A stretch of DNA of 64,000 nt from Prevotella sp. (GCA_016901395.1 JAEAMQ010000020.1:1-64000); one strand, 5' to 3'. Positions 28,016 through 37,092 are shown, counted from the stretch's first letter. Notes: generated from the sequence alone by a model not told the origin. Translations and numbers: made by a program.

Positions 28016-30010
28016 ATGGACGAAAAAGAGAAAGAAGCAGTACAGCTGCCCGACAACGCGTTTAGAGAATTGAGAGAGGGCGAAGAATACGAGCCTATCA
28101 TGAAGCCGACACAGGTCTATCCTGAGGTCAACGGCTGGTCGGTGACATGGGGCATCCTCATGGCCGTACTGTTTTCGGCTGCCGCAGCCTACTTGGGACT
28201 GAAGGTAGGACAGGTGTTTGAGGCTGCCATCCCCATCGCTATCATCGCCGTGGGCGTGTCTACCGCCACCAAACGCCATCAGGCTCTGGGCGAGAATGTC
28301 ATCATTCAGAGCATTGGCGCGTGCTCGGGCGCAGTGGTGGCCGGTGCTATTTTCACCCTGCCTGCCATCTATATTCTCGAAGCCAAATACCCCGCGATGA
28401 CCTCATCGTTCCTCAATATGTTTCTGGCTTCGGCCTTGGGCGGTGTGCTCGGCATCCTGTTCCTCATCCCCTTCCGCAAATATTTTGTAAGCGATATGCA
28501 CGGCAAATACCCCTTCCCCGAAGCTACTGCCACCACGCAGGTGCTCGTTTCGGGTGCCAAAGGCGGCGATCAGGCCAAACCGTTGCTGCTCGCTGGTCTC
28601 GTGGGTGGACTCTACGACTTCATCGTGGCGAGCTTCGGATGGTGGAATGAGAACTTCACCAGCCGCTTCATCACGTTGGGGCAGGACCTCGCCGACAAGG
28701 CCAAGCTGGTGTTCAAAGTCAACACCGGTGCTGCAGTTTTGGGTCTGGGCTACATCGTCGGACTCAAATATGCACTCTACATTTGCTTCGGTTCGCTGGC
28801 CGTATGGTGGCTCATCGTACCGGGAATGTCACTCATTTTCCACGACCAGGTGCTCAATATGTGGGATCCCACCATCACATCGACCGTGGGAGCCATGACT
28901 GCTGAGGAGATTTTCAAGGCCTATGGACGCAGCATTGGCATTGGAGGCATTGCGATGGCAGGTGTCATCGGCATTGTAAAAAGCTGGGGAATCATCAAGA
29001 GTGCGGTAGGTCTGGCATCCAAAGAACTCAAGGGAAAAGACACGGGAATGGCCGAAACAAAGCGCACGCAGCGCGACCTTTCGTTCAAAATCATTGCCAT
29101 CGGCAGTATCTTTGTAATTTTGCTGACCTTCCTTTTCTTCTGGATGGGCGTGATGCAAGGTAGTCTTCTCTTTGCCATCGTAGGCATTTTGTTGGTGACT
29201 ATCATTGCTTTCCTCTTCACAACAGTGGCTGCCAACGCCATTGCCATTGTGGGAACCAACCCGGTTTCGGGCATGACGCTGATGACACTGATATTTGCCA
29301 GTGTGGTGATGGTGGCCGTAGGACTCAAGGGTCCCAGCGGAATGATTGCCGCATTGGTGATGGGTGGCGTGGTGTGCACGGCCCTTTCGATGGCCGGTAG
29401 CTTCATCACCGACCTTAAAATCGGCTATTGGCTGGGTGTGACACCTAAGAAACAGGAGACTTGGAAGTTCCTTGGCACCATCGTCAGTGCCGCTACAGTG
29501 GTAGGTGTGATGATTGTTTTGAACAAGACTTACGGCTTTGCGAGTGGCAAACTCGCTGCTCCTCAGGCCAACGCTATGGCCGCAGTGATCGATCCTTTGA
29601 TGAATGGCGTGGGCGCTCCGTGGGTGCTTTACGGCATCGGTGCTGTCATTGCGATCGTCCTCGACCGTTTGCACATCCCGGCATTGGCATTTGCCCTGGG
29701 TATGTTCATTCCGTTGGAGTTGAACGTTCCGTTGGTTGTCGGAGGCGCCATCAACTGGTTTGTCACTACCCGCACAAAGGACGAGGAGACCAATAAGGCC
29801 CGCGGCGAAAAGGGAACGCTGATTGCCAGTGGCTTCATTGCAGGCGGCGCGCTGATGGGTGTGATATCCGCCTTGCTGAAATTCGGTGGCATCGAGGTGT
29901 CGATAGCAGACTCCTGGTGGGCCAATCCGATGTCTGAGATTTGCTCATTGCTGGCCTATATCTGCCTCATTGCATACTTCGTTTGGGCCACCAAGGTTAA
30001 GAAGATCTGA
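28016..30010 (+). CDS. OPT-family oligopeptide transporter
   Basis: Polytopic inner-membrane protein of 664 aa with about 15 hydrophobic segments. The N-terminus is acidic and soluble, then VNGWSVTWGILMAVLFSAAAAYLGLKVGQ opens the first membrane region. TGANVIIQS-like GENVIIQSIGACSGAVVAG and the HGKYPFPEATATTQVLVSG loop are typical of the prokaryotic OPT superfamily. A charged cytoplasmic loop (about residues 340-355) divides the two halves. Members take up peptides or metal chelates by proton symport; the substrate here is not readable. Monocistronic, with its own promoter and terminator. Confidence 0.9.
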   Translation: MDEKEKEAVQLPDNAFRELREGEEYEPIMKPTQVYPEVNGWSVTWGILMAVLFSAAAAYLGLKVGQVFEAAIPIAIIAVGVSTATKRHQALGENVIIQSIGACSGAVVAGAIFTLPAIYILEAKYPAMTSSFLNMFLASALGGVLGILFLIPFRKYFVSDMHGKYPFPEATATTQVLVSGAKGGDQAKPLLLAGLVGGLYDFIVASFGWWNENFTSRFITLGQDLADKAKLVFKVNTGAAVLGLGYIVGLKYALYICFGSLAVWWLIVPGMSLIFHDQVLNMWDPTITSTVGAMTAEEIFKAYGRSIGIGGIAMAGVIGIVKSWGIIKSAVGLASKELKGKDTGMAETKRTQRDLSFKIIAIGSIFVILLTFLFFWMGVMQGSLLFAIVGILLVTIIAFLFTTVAANAIAIVGTNPVSGMTLMTLIFASVVMVAVGLKGPSGMIAALVMGGVVCTALSMAGSFITDLKIGYWLGVTPKKQETWKFLGTIVSAATVVGVMIVLNKTYGFASGKLAAPQANAMAAVIDPLMNGVGAPWVLYGIGAVIAIVLDRLHIPALAFALGMFIPLELNVPLVVGGAINWFVTTRTKDEETNKARGEKGTLIASGFIAGGALMGVISALLKFGGIEVSIADSWWANPMSEICSLLAYICLIAYFVWATKVKKI

Positions 30011-30039
30011 CGTTTGGTATCTATTCAAGAATAAAAACG

Positions 30040-30074
30040 ACAGCCCCGACACTCGCTCGAAGTGTCGGGGCTGT
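30040..30074. terminator. Bidirectional terminator between the OPT gene and the helicase gene
   Basis: A perfect 14-base stem ACAGCCCCGACACT (30040-30053) with its complement (30061-30074) and a 7-base loop. It serves the + OPT gene and the convergent minus-strand helicase gene. Confidence 0.85.
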
Positions 30075-30103
30075 TGCATTTGGAGCGATAAGGCGGAGCG
30101 ATT

Positions 30104-32824
30104 TCATTGTTTGAAGAACGACAATACAGGCTCCAGAAAACGCGACAGACGTTGCGGCTTGATGTCACGGCCTATCTTTCGCGCCATGCAATGGGTGATA
30201 TAGAGGCGGCGTTTGGCCCTCGACATCGCTACATAGAGTTTCCGCGCATCCTCGGCAATGGCCTTCGGGTTGCCCTCGCTGAAGTAACTCGGCAGGCGTC
30301 CGTCTACGACATCAAACACGATCACATTGTCAAACTCCAGTCCTTTGGCTTTATGGATGGTCGTAACGAATATCCTGTCTTCTATCGTTGAGGAGCCACA
30401 GAGGTCTGCTTCCTTAAAAGTGTTCAACTCCATGATATGCCGACCGAGTTGCTCGACAAGCGAAGGCTCCCGCGAAACGTCTATGATGTCGTCTTCAAGG
30501 AAACGGTAAATATAGTTCATCTTAGGCAAATCCTTCACCCATCCGTTGGTTTTCAGCTGTCCATAGAACCGTTGCATCTCCGCGATGAGGGCCGGAGTTT
30601 CCTGCGGTGAGAGCCGATTATACATCTGTTGACGGCCTGCGGCATATAGCGGACCATAGTTCTGGCGCAACAATCTGATGCGTTCCTGCACGTTCTTCCG
30701 CCCCAAAAACTCGCGCTGGCTATCCAAAAGTTCCTGTCCCCGCTGCTGACAATAGCCCACAAGCGATACCGTTGCGTTCACGTCGTCATCGGCAAGGTGG
30801 GAGTTTTCGCCCTCCAAACCGAGTTCTTTCAATAGCAATTTCAGTTTGAAAGCTTTCAAATCGGGCCTGAGAAGACGTATCAATTTCAGGGAATCAAAGC
30901 AGCGGGGATGCTCCCGTTGCCACTCAACGGCAGGCAGATAACGCCGCAGATTATAGTCCATGATGTGGTAATCGTAGTCGGCATTGTGGCCCAACAGCAC
31001 GTCGTTTCCAATGAAATCCAAGAACATCCTCAACGCTTCGGCAGGCGGATAAAGCTGTTGATGTCTGCGCTCCTCGATGATGGGGTTGACCACATCGCCC
31101 AGCATCGTCGGTATTTCCCTATCCGTTTGGATATGCACAGAGAACTTCCCGACGCTCTTTCCGGCCCTGATCCGCTCGGCGGCAATCTGTATGATGTCGT
31201 CCTCGAAGACGTTCAGGCCCGTCGTTTCGGTATCAAACACCACCAAATCCTGCTGTTCCGCCACCTTCAGGAAGTCTTGCAGATAGGTGGAATCGGTGTA
31301 TTCGAAGAAGTCGGTAGGCACGATAGCCCTCACCTCCAGCTGGTGAACAAACTGTCGTGCGGCCGTATTCGTCTGGCAAACCATCATTCCTTTCATCAGT
31401 CGAGACCATGCAAGGAAGTTGCGTTCATTGTCGAGCACACTCAGATGGGCCATGATGAGCTTCACTTCGGGTGTCGAAAAGAGGTCCATTCCCGAGACTT
31501 TGAAGTGCGGCTGATGCCCTTCGGTGAGCTTTTGACTAATGGAATCGGCATCGTTGTTGGCGTTGACAATCACCGCCGTGGTCTCCTCGGGATAGCGGTC
31601 GGACAGCGAAATGGCCATCCGCGCCACGTCGACCACCTCCGTTTCAAGGTCTTCGCTCGACACAATCCGCAGTTCATCGCCCTCGCCCTCATCCCCACCT
31701 TTGGGTTGCGGCAGCAAATCGGCATCAAAACCCAGTTGCTTTACCGCGTAGGTATTGAACAAATCGACCAGATATTTGGGTGAACGGTGGTTCACTCCAA
31801 GATGGTGTATGTGTCCGTTGCAGCGCTGTTTGAGCAACTCCAAAATCTGCAACCGTGCGCCCATAAAACTGAAAATCGCCTGCATCTCGTCTCCAAGATA
31901 CATGATGGTGCCCGTTCCCGCACCACCTACAGCACCCGAAACTTCCACGTTGCAGGTCGAAAGTGCGTCGATAATAGCCAGTTGCAGGAGGTTTAAGTCC
32001 TGTACTTCGTCCACCTGAATCCACGGATAACGCTTGTATTCCTTTCCATTCATCAAGGCCACGTAGCTTTGTTCAAGCAGGTCCTCAAAGTCGAGCAGGT
32101 TGTTTTGCAGCTTATAGGCCTCATAAGCATGGGCGTATTTCATCTTCGTCATGGTCTGCACGGCCTGCTGTCGCAATGCCAAGTCGAAGGCTTCCGACTG
32201 CACAAAGTCGAGATAGAAATCGTTGTTGTCGTAGATATCCATCATCATCTCTGCCGTAAAAGCCTTGTCCTGCAACCTGCAGATGGTCTGCATCACGGCG
32301 ATATCCTCCTTTGTCGCACTCTCGGGATGCAGTCGCAGCGGTTTGGCAATGCCGTGACGCACCTCATACATCAGGTGGGAGAAGAACACAATCTGATTGT
32401 AATATCCCCGTCTTTGCTTGTTGTTGGCCACGCTCTGCTCCTCCTCGTTGAGGTAAGTGGCCAGAATACTCACCGTGGTGTCGTCGTCGATGATTGCACT
32501 TTCGGCCGCCACAATCTGGTTTTCAAACAGAAATCGCGAACAGAACCGATGCACATTGCCCACGAATACATCCGTCGTACCCACGTCATTGATATTCTCC
32601 TGAATGCGCTCGCGCATGCCTCGGGCCGCCCGATTGGTAAACGTGAGACACAACATATCCTCGTAGGCCACTCCCTGCCCATGCGCATGACGAATACGCT
32701 CGGCCAAAATCTGCGTCTTGCCACATCCCGGAGGCGCCAACACCAAGTGGCAACCGTCGTGGAGCTTGATAATCGTTTGTTGCGTGGCATCAGGTTGCCA
32801 CGACCTATCTTCATTTCCTTTCAT
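30104..32824 (-). CDS. UvrD-like helicase with an internal DEDDh exonuclease domain
   Basis: 906 aa. Helicase motif I APPGCGKT (30-37), Ia TFTNRAARGMRERI, II VDEVQDLN and III GDEMQAIFSFMGA come first. A complete 3'-5' exonuclease follows: D531-T-E533-T-T-G (ExoI), LLGHNADYD (ExoII) and HLADDDVNA (ExoIII with the His), spanning about 527-690. The helicase then resumes with motif V TTIHKAKGLEFDNV and motif VI RKLYVAMSRAKRRLY. The exonuclease thus lies between motifs IV and V, where UvrD proteins carry subdomain 2B. A role in DNA repair end-processing is inference. Its promoter TATGTTTG lies at 32840-32847. Confidence 0.88.
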   Translation of the reverse strand: MKGNEDRSWQPDATQQTIIKLHDGCHLVLAPPGCGKTQILAERIRHAHGQGVAYEDMLCLTFTNRAARGMRERIQENINDVGTTDVFVGNVHRFCSRFLFENQIVAAESAIIDDDTTVSILATYLNEEEQSVANNKQRRGYYNQIVFFSHLMYEVRHGIAKPLRLHPESATKEDIAVMQTICRLQDKAFTAEMMMDIYDNNDFYLDFVQSEAFDLALRQQAVQTMTKMKYAHAYEAYKLQNNLLDFEDLLEQSYVALMNGKEYKRYPWIQVDEVQDLNLLQLAIIDALSTCNVEVSGAVGGAGTGTIMYLGDEMQAIFSFMGARLQILELLKQRCNGHIHHLGVNHRSPKYLVDLFNTYAVKQLGFDADLLPQPKGGDEGEGDELRIVSSEDLETEVVDVARMAISLSDRYPEETTAVIVNANNDADSISQKLTEGHQPHFKVSGMDLFSTPEVKLIMAHLSVLDNERNFLAWSRLMKGMMVCQTNTAARQFVHQLEVRAIVPTDFFEYTDSTYLQDFLKVAEQQDLVVFDTETTGLNVFEDDIIQIAAERIRAGKSVGKFSVHIQTDREIPTMLGDVVNPIIEERRHQQLYPPAEALRMFLDFIGNDVLLGHNADYDYHIMDYNLRRYLPAVEWQREHPRCFDSLKLIRLLRPDLKAFKLKLLLKELGLEGENSHLADDDVNATVSLVGYCQQRGQELLDSQREFLGRKNVQERIRLLRQNYGPLYAAGRQQMYNRLSPQETPALIAEMQRFYGQLKTNGWVKDLPKMNYIYRFLEDDIIDVSREPSLVEQLGRHIMELNTFKEADLCGSSTIEDRIFVTTIHKAKGLEFDNVIVFDVVDGRLPSYFSEGNPKAIAEDARKLYVAMSRAKRRLYITHCMARKIGRDIKPQRLSRFLEPVLSFFKQ

Positions 32825-32839
32825 AGTCCATTCTTTCTA

Positions 32840-32847
32840 CAAACATA
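32840..32847 (-). promoter_or_regulatory. -7 box for the helicase-exonuclease gene
   Basis: Minus-strand TATGTTTG fits TAnnTTTG and ends 15 bases before the ATG at 32824. It is divergent from the box at 32901. Confidence 0.5.
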
Positions 32848-32900
32848 CTCATTTTTTATAAGATATCAGCGTGAAAAAGCGATAATTCGACCGAAACCAT

Positions 32901-32908
32901 TAACTTTG
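32901..32908 (+). promoter_or_regulatory. -7 box for the HExxH gene
   Basis: TAACTTTG ends 6 bases before the ATG at 32915, so the transcript would be nearly leaderless. It also shows that the longer open frame upstream is not the start. Confidence 0.55.
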
Positions 32909-32914
32909 CACCGT

Positions 32915-33268
32915 ATGAAGATTATCCGCAACCGCATATTGCCTCCCCGCCGCTATGATGCCATCAACATCATTGGCCTGCTCTTTTGCAGGAAAGGCAC
33001 CCACATCACGCCCGACATCGTGCGCCATGAGCAGATACATACGCGGCAGATGGTGGAGACAGGGTTTATCGGTTTCTATATTTGGTATTTTATCGAATGG
33101 CTCTTTCGACTACCCATGAAGGGCAATGCCTACCATCACATCAGCTTTGAGCGAGAGGCCTACGACCACATGGACGAGCCCGACTATCTGAAACACCGCC
33201 GCCATTACGCCTGGATGAAATACCTGAAACGCAGGAAACGCCATCGCAACAGACGGCAATCCCGTTAA
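32915..33268 (+). CDS. Small basic protein with an HExxH motif
   Basis: 117 aa. HEQIH (in DIVRHEQIHTRQM) matches the zincin signature HExxH, followed by a hydrophobic aromatic stretch (FIGFYIWYFIEWLF) that may be a membrane helix. The C-terminus is strongly basic (KYLKRRKRHRNRRQ). Proteins of this form recur in Bacteroidota as hypothetical, as far as I remember. Peptidase activity is only suggested by the motif: the chain is short, and I cannot point to a third zinc ligand with confidence, although E146-like downstream residues are absent and FEREAYDH is a candidate. The start is set by the promoter at 32901. Confidence 0.65.
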   Translation: MKIIRNRILPPRRYDAINIIGLLFCRKGTHITPDIVRHEQIHTRQMVETGFIGFYIWYFIEWLFRLPMKGNAYHHISFEREAYDHMDEPDYLKHRRHYAWMKYLKRRKRHRNRRQSR

Positions 33269-33341
33269 ACCAGTCCCCTACCCGCTCTCACATTTTCCCC
33301 CAACAATTCAACCCTTCAAAAAAAATACCGTCCCAACAACA

Positions 33342-33366
33342 AAGGCATGCCCATCCGGCATGCCTT
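33342..33366. terminator. Hairpin between the HExxH and GH97 genes
   Basis: AAGGCATGCC (33342-33351) pairs with GGCATGCCTT (33357-33366). Flanking genes are convergent, so it probably ends both. A second hairpin, CCCCTTCC-TTCG-GGGGAAGGG, follows at about 33400-33424 and resembles the repeat at 38475-38578. Confidence 0.6.
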
Positions 33367-33438
33367 CATCGTTATGTTCGTTTGTTGATTATGCTGCCCA
33401 CTCCCCTTCCTTCGGGGGAAGGGCCGAGGGTGAGACTA

Positions 33439-35400
33439 TTACTCCAAAATCATTCCGCCCATCGGCTGCAACGTCACTTTGACCTTGCCGTCCTTGCCTA
33501 TCTTCAGCTGACGCAACTCTGAGTCGGGCCACAACTGACCCTTCTTGGCCTTCTTGTCGACATAGTATTTCACGGTCTTTCCGGCCATCATCGGCAGGCT
33601 GAGGGTCAGCGTCATGGGCTGATTAGTGCCGTTGAGTCCGCCCACCAGCCATTTATCGCCAGTGCGTCGGGCCAATACCACATACTTCGTGGGGTATCCG
33701 GCAATGAAACGGGTCTCGTCCCATGTCGTGGGAATCTGCTTGAGGAAATCCTGTTCAAACTGCGGCAGACCATCTACCACATTCGGCGTCACCTCCACAC
33801 AGTTCACGCTGCACTGGTTGGTGATGGCGGTGGCCATCTCAAACACGTCGGAAGTGTAACGCTGATGACGTCCCTTGTTGTCCTTGCTCATCATGCGGTT
33901 CATGATGACACCACCCCAATCGAAACTGCCCACGGCGTTGCGGCCGAACGGATGCATTGTCATGTCGTAGCCTTCACGCTGCGCATGCTCCTTGGTGAAG
34001 AACACATTCTCTGAGGCCAGCGCAGCTTCAGAACCCACATAGTTGGGATACATGCGCTCCCATCCACGCGGAAGGGTGCAGCCATGGAATATCACCTGCA
34101 GGCCATAGTCATTGGCATCGCTCAGGATATCCTCGTAAAGCTGCATGGTCTGCTGCTTGTCTCCGGCGAAAAAGTCCACCTTAATGCCTTTCACACCAAT
34201 CTTTTTCATCCACGCCATCTCCTTCTTGCGGGCAATGGCACGGTTCATGATGTTGCGCGGACCCTGCGGAGCGTCGTTCTCAAAGCCGTTGGAGTTGTAC
34301 CAAAGCAGGAGGTGCACGCCCTTGCTCTGGGCATAACGCGACAGCTCCTCTATCTTCTCGCGGCCAATCTGGGTGTCCCACCAGTTGTCCACCAACACAT
34401 ATTCATAGCCCATCTTGGCCGAGGTGTCGATGAATTTCACCTGATCTTCATAGTTGATACTGCCGTCCTGCCAAATCAGCCAACTCCAGGTGTACCGGCC
34501 CGGACGGTAGTTTTCGCTCGGCTCATACTGCTGTTCCACCACATCATAGGGTATGGTGGTCTCGGCAATGGGCGCGAGGGTCTGTCCCACGGTGATGGTG
34601 CGCCACGGCGTATGGCCGGGCAAGGAGATGGCCGCCCACGGTGTTCCGTTGCCGTTCATCTCGCCTTCCTGAGGATAGGCCACCGTGTAGCCCTCGCCGG
34701 GCTGGTATTCGCCCAGTCGGGTGCCCACATACTCGCCCGACACACCCGTCTCGGAGACGAGCACCCAACCATCCTCACCCACGCGGAACAGGCAGGGATA
34801 GGTGTAGCCCACGCCGTATTGCGACTTCTGGGTCATGGGTGCATCCGACGAGAACACCTCCTCATAGCTCGGCTTGGTGCGCTCCCAGCCGGTCATGGGC
34901 TGTATCTGGGGCGAGAGGAATGTGGTGGTCTGGTCGGGGAAATTATACGAACTGGCCTCGCCATAGACCACGGCACACTTCGGATTGTTTTTCTTGGGGC
35001 GCGCCAACAGGTATCGGTAGGCCACATCGTTGTTGCTCACATAAAACTCCACATCCATCTCCAGCTGGTCCTTGTTCACAAAGGACAGCTCCACCCTTCG
35101 TACCTGTCGCTCCACGCTGGAAGCCTTGGTGCGGGTCATGGTATATCGGTTGGTCTCCTCCTTGTCGCCCTTGACGGTCATGGTGAGGTTCTGGGTGAAG
35201 TCGCCGATGTTGGTCTTCAGTCCGAGCCGCGACTCGCGCAGCATCGTCTTGCCGGCGTAGGTCATCTGATAGACGGCCTTGCCGCCCTGGTCAGAGACGG
35301 TGACTACAAGTTTTCCGTCGGGTGAAGTAATGGTCTTTTCGGTTGCCAGCGTGGGCATGGCGGCCATCATGGCCACTGCTAATAGGATAGTACTTTTCAT
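33439..35400 (-). CDS. GH97 glycoside hydrolase, probably retaining alpha-galactosidase type
   Basis: 653 aa with a signal peptide ([19 protein letters not shown]), so periplasmic or surface. The N-terminal beta-sandwich and central barrel of GH97 are recognisable (TITSPDGKLVVTVSD, TWSWLIWQDGSINYEDQVKFID). D409 in KVDFFAGD fits the nucleophile of the retaining branch, and E464 in GSEAALASEN lies 55 residues later, the spacing I recall for D415/E470 in BtGH97b. SusB-type inverting enzymes lack this Asp. The ATG overlaps the nagB stop (TAATG on the minus strand), so it is translationally coupled to nagB. Confidence 0.85.
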   Translation of the reverse strand: MKSTILLAVAMMAAMPTLATEKTITSPDGKLVVTVSDQGGKAVYQMTYAGKTMLRESRLGLKTNIGDFTQNLTMTVKGDKEETNRYTMTRTKASSVERQVRRVELSFVNKDQLEMDVEFYVSNNDVAYRYLLARPKKNNPKCAVVYGEASSYNFPDQTTTFLSPQIQPMTGWERTKPSYEEVFSSDAPMTQKSQYGVGYTYPCLFRVGEDGWVLVSETGVSGEYVGTRLGEYQPGEGYTVAYPQEGEMNGNGTPWAAISLPGHTPWRTITVGQTLAPIAETTIPYDVVEQQYEPSENYRPGRYTWSWLIWQDGSINYEDQVKFIDTSAKMGYEYVLVDNWWDTQIGREKIEELSRYAQSKGVHLLLWYNSNGFENDAPQGPRNIMNRAIARKKEMAWMKKIGVKGIKVDFFAGDKQQTMQLYEDILSDANDYGLQVIFHGCTLPRGWERMYPNYVGSEAALASENVFFTKEHAQREGYDMTMHPFGRNAVGSFDWGGVIMNRMMSKDNKGRHQRYTSDVFEMATAITNQCSVNCVEVTPNVVDGLPQFEQDFLKQIPTTWDETRFIAGYPTKYVVLARRTGDKWLVGGLNGTNQPMTLTLSLPMMAGKTVKYYVDKKAKKGQLWPDSELRQLKIGKDGKVKVTLQPMGGMILE

Positions 35401-36191
35401 TACAAATTGTTTTTTTCTATATCTTTGAAATAACGGTATGTTGACACTTTCAGTTCGTCGCAGGCGGCATCGTCGGCCACGATGATGCCATGCTGGTGCA
35501 TCTGCAGGGCCGAGACGGTCCACCAGTGGGACACACCTCCCTCCACCGCTGCCTGCAGGGCACGCGCCTTGTGGTGGCCATTGACCAAAATCATCACCTC
35601 GCGGGCATCCATCACCGTGCCCACACCCACGGTGAGCGCATAGCGCGGCACCTTGGTCACATCGTTGTCGAAGAAGCGGCTGTTGGCGATGATGGTGTCG
35701 GTCATGAGCGTTTTCTCACGGGTGCGGCTGGTCAGACTCGATCCCGGCTCGTTGAAAGCGATGTGCCCATCGGGCCCGATGCCACCGATAAAGAGGTCTA
35801 TGCCACCGGCCTCGGCTATCATCTGCTCATAGTGCTCGCACTCGGCCTTCAGGTCGGGTGCGTTGCCATTGAGGATATGGATGTTCTCGCGGGGGATGTC
35901 TATGTAGTCGAACAGGTTGCGCGCCATGAAACTGTGGTAGCTCTCCGGATGGCTCTCTGGCAGCCCCACATACTCGTCCATGTTGAACGTCTTGACACAT
36001 TGGAAACTTACACGTCCCTCCCTGTTGGCTTTGACCAGTTCGGCATACATGCCTTCGGGCGAACTACCCGTGGGAAGACCGAGGACAAAGGGATGGTCGG
36101 CAGTCGGTTTGAACTCATTGATACGCTTGATGACATACTCTGCAGCCCACTTGGACATGCTCTGATAATCTGATTCAATAATAAGTCTCAT
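35400..36191 (-). CDS. nagB: Glucosamine-6-phosphate deaminase
   Basis: Converts glucosamine-6-P to fructose-6-P and ammonia, feeding amino sugars into glycolysis. 263 aa. [14 protein letters not shown] binds phosphate; NMDEYVGL holds the catalytic Asp; [22 protein letters not shown] is the signature region. The ATG at 36191 follows a good promoter (36216-36247); the longer frame would start inside the promoter's downstream side and adds non-family residues. The stop codon shares one base with the GH97 start. Confidence 0.95.
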   Translation of the reverse strand: MRLIIESDYQSMSKWAAEYVIKRINEFKPTADHPFVLGLPTGSSPEGMYAELVKANREGRVSFQCVKTFNMDEYVGLPESHPESYHSFMARNLFDYIDIPRENIHILNGNAPDLKAECEHYEQMIAEAGGIDLFIGGIGPDGHIAFNEPGSSLTSRTREKTLMTDTIIANSRFFDNDVTKVPRYALTVGVGTVMDAREVMILVNGHHKARALQAAVEGGVSHWWTVSALQMHQHGIIVADDAACDELKVSTYRYFKDIEKNNL

Positions 36192-36215
36192 GTTCGCTAA
36201 AGGTTTAAGTTGCCA

Positions 36216-36247
36216 CAAATTTAACGATTTCACGAAAAAAATGCAAA
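36216..36247 (-). promoter_or_regulatory. Promoter of nagB-GH97
   Basis: Minus strand: TTTG (36244-36247), a 20-base spacer, TAAATTTG (36216-36223). The leader is about 20 bases. Confidence 0.75.
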
Positions 36248-36594
36248 TATACCTACCCGAAATTTTACATATCCATGTAAATTGAATAATTCTTACCCCT
36301 CTTTTGAAACATTTTATACCTATCGCCCAACCTTCCTACCCTGAAACCATGCCCGTCAGCATCTTATCAATCCATCGGCTTCCTTTCTGAAGAAATCTTC
36401 ACGAGAGCTGTCTGACAAGGGCATGTCACCCCGCAAGAAATAACGATGAAATATCTTGAACAAAGTTGTTTGGTATTTCCTATTTAATGATAAACGTGTG
36501 CCATCCGATGCAAAACGGCCAAAAATCATGCCTTTTATAAATACCTGACAATCAATTACTTGTATTTTCTTAACATTTTCTTGCCTCATGATTA

Positions 36595-36660
36595 GTACCT
36601 AATCGCAAGACGATTACTATCGAATCGCGTGGCGATAAGTACCTAATCGCACAACGAAAA
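36595..36660. repeat. 22-base period array, locus C (3 units)
   Basis: Units at 36595, 36617 and 36639, each exactly 22 bases. Unit 1 contains CCTAATCGCAAGACGATTA, nearly the core of locus B. The 55 bases to the left (36541-36594) resemble the reverse complement of the right flank of locus D. Confidence 0.8.
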
Positions 36661-36917
36661 GGGCCAAATAGCATGGGAAAATCGCCCGTTTTCTACTCAA
36701 AACGACATAGAATCTATAGAAAAAGTGGACTTTCACCCTTTCAAAAGACATAAGAATGGGAAAAAGATCTCATTTTCGTGATTTTCAGAACCCGATGAGA
36801 AATGCAGAAAATTCAGAAGAAAATAAACAAAATATACATACAGGGGCTCTCCTTGCAGTCTGTTTCTCAGCCTCATCCCTCCCCCTCTTCGACCGGCCAC
36901 CAGTATGGCAACCCACC

Positions 36918-37036
36918 AAAAACAAAACCGCCCGGACTCACGTCCAGGCGATTTCGAATTCTCGAATGTTTCAGCAATTTGTCTTTATGTAGTTATGATC
37001 TTAGAAATCTTTTCAATATCATTTCTCTTAAGGACA
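36918..37036 (-). ncRNA. Predicted small RNA
   Basis: A consensus promoter (37040-37071) is followed on the minus strand by about 120 bases without a usable reading frame, then a hairpin CGCCTGGAC / GTCCGGGCG (36942-36950 with 36929-36937, one C-A mismatch) and GGTTTTGTTTTTGG, a good intrinsic terminator. Possible internal pairing: TTGTC near the 5' end with GACAA, enclosing AGAAAT/ATTTCT. I do not recognise the family; it is not an obvious tmRNA, RNase P or SRP RNA. Ends are estimates. Confidence 0.6.
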
Positions 37037-37039
37037 ATG

Positions 37040-37071
37040 CAAAGTTAGGGATTAAATTGATTTAAGTCAAA
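37040..37071 (-). promoter_or_regulatory. Promoter of the predicted small RNA
   Basis: Minus strand: TTTG (37068-37071), a 20-base spacer, TAACTTTG (37040-37047). It matches the consensus fully and no protein gene lies downstream. Confidence 0.75.
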
Positions 37072-37092
37072 TATAAACACTCTTTTTTCTCG

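Noticed and set aside
32069-32914. Upstream extension of the HExxH gene by 282 codons
   Set aside because: The extension is antisense to the helicase gene and runs through the promoter box at 32901.
36756-37065. Two overlapping short + frames in the nagB-hflX spacer
   Set aside because: They overlap in different frames, have no conserved features, and lie across the predicted small RNA terminator.
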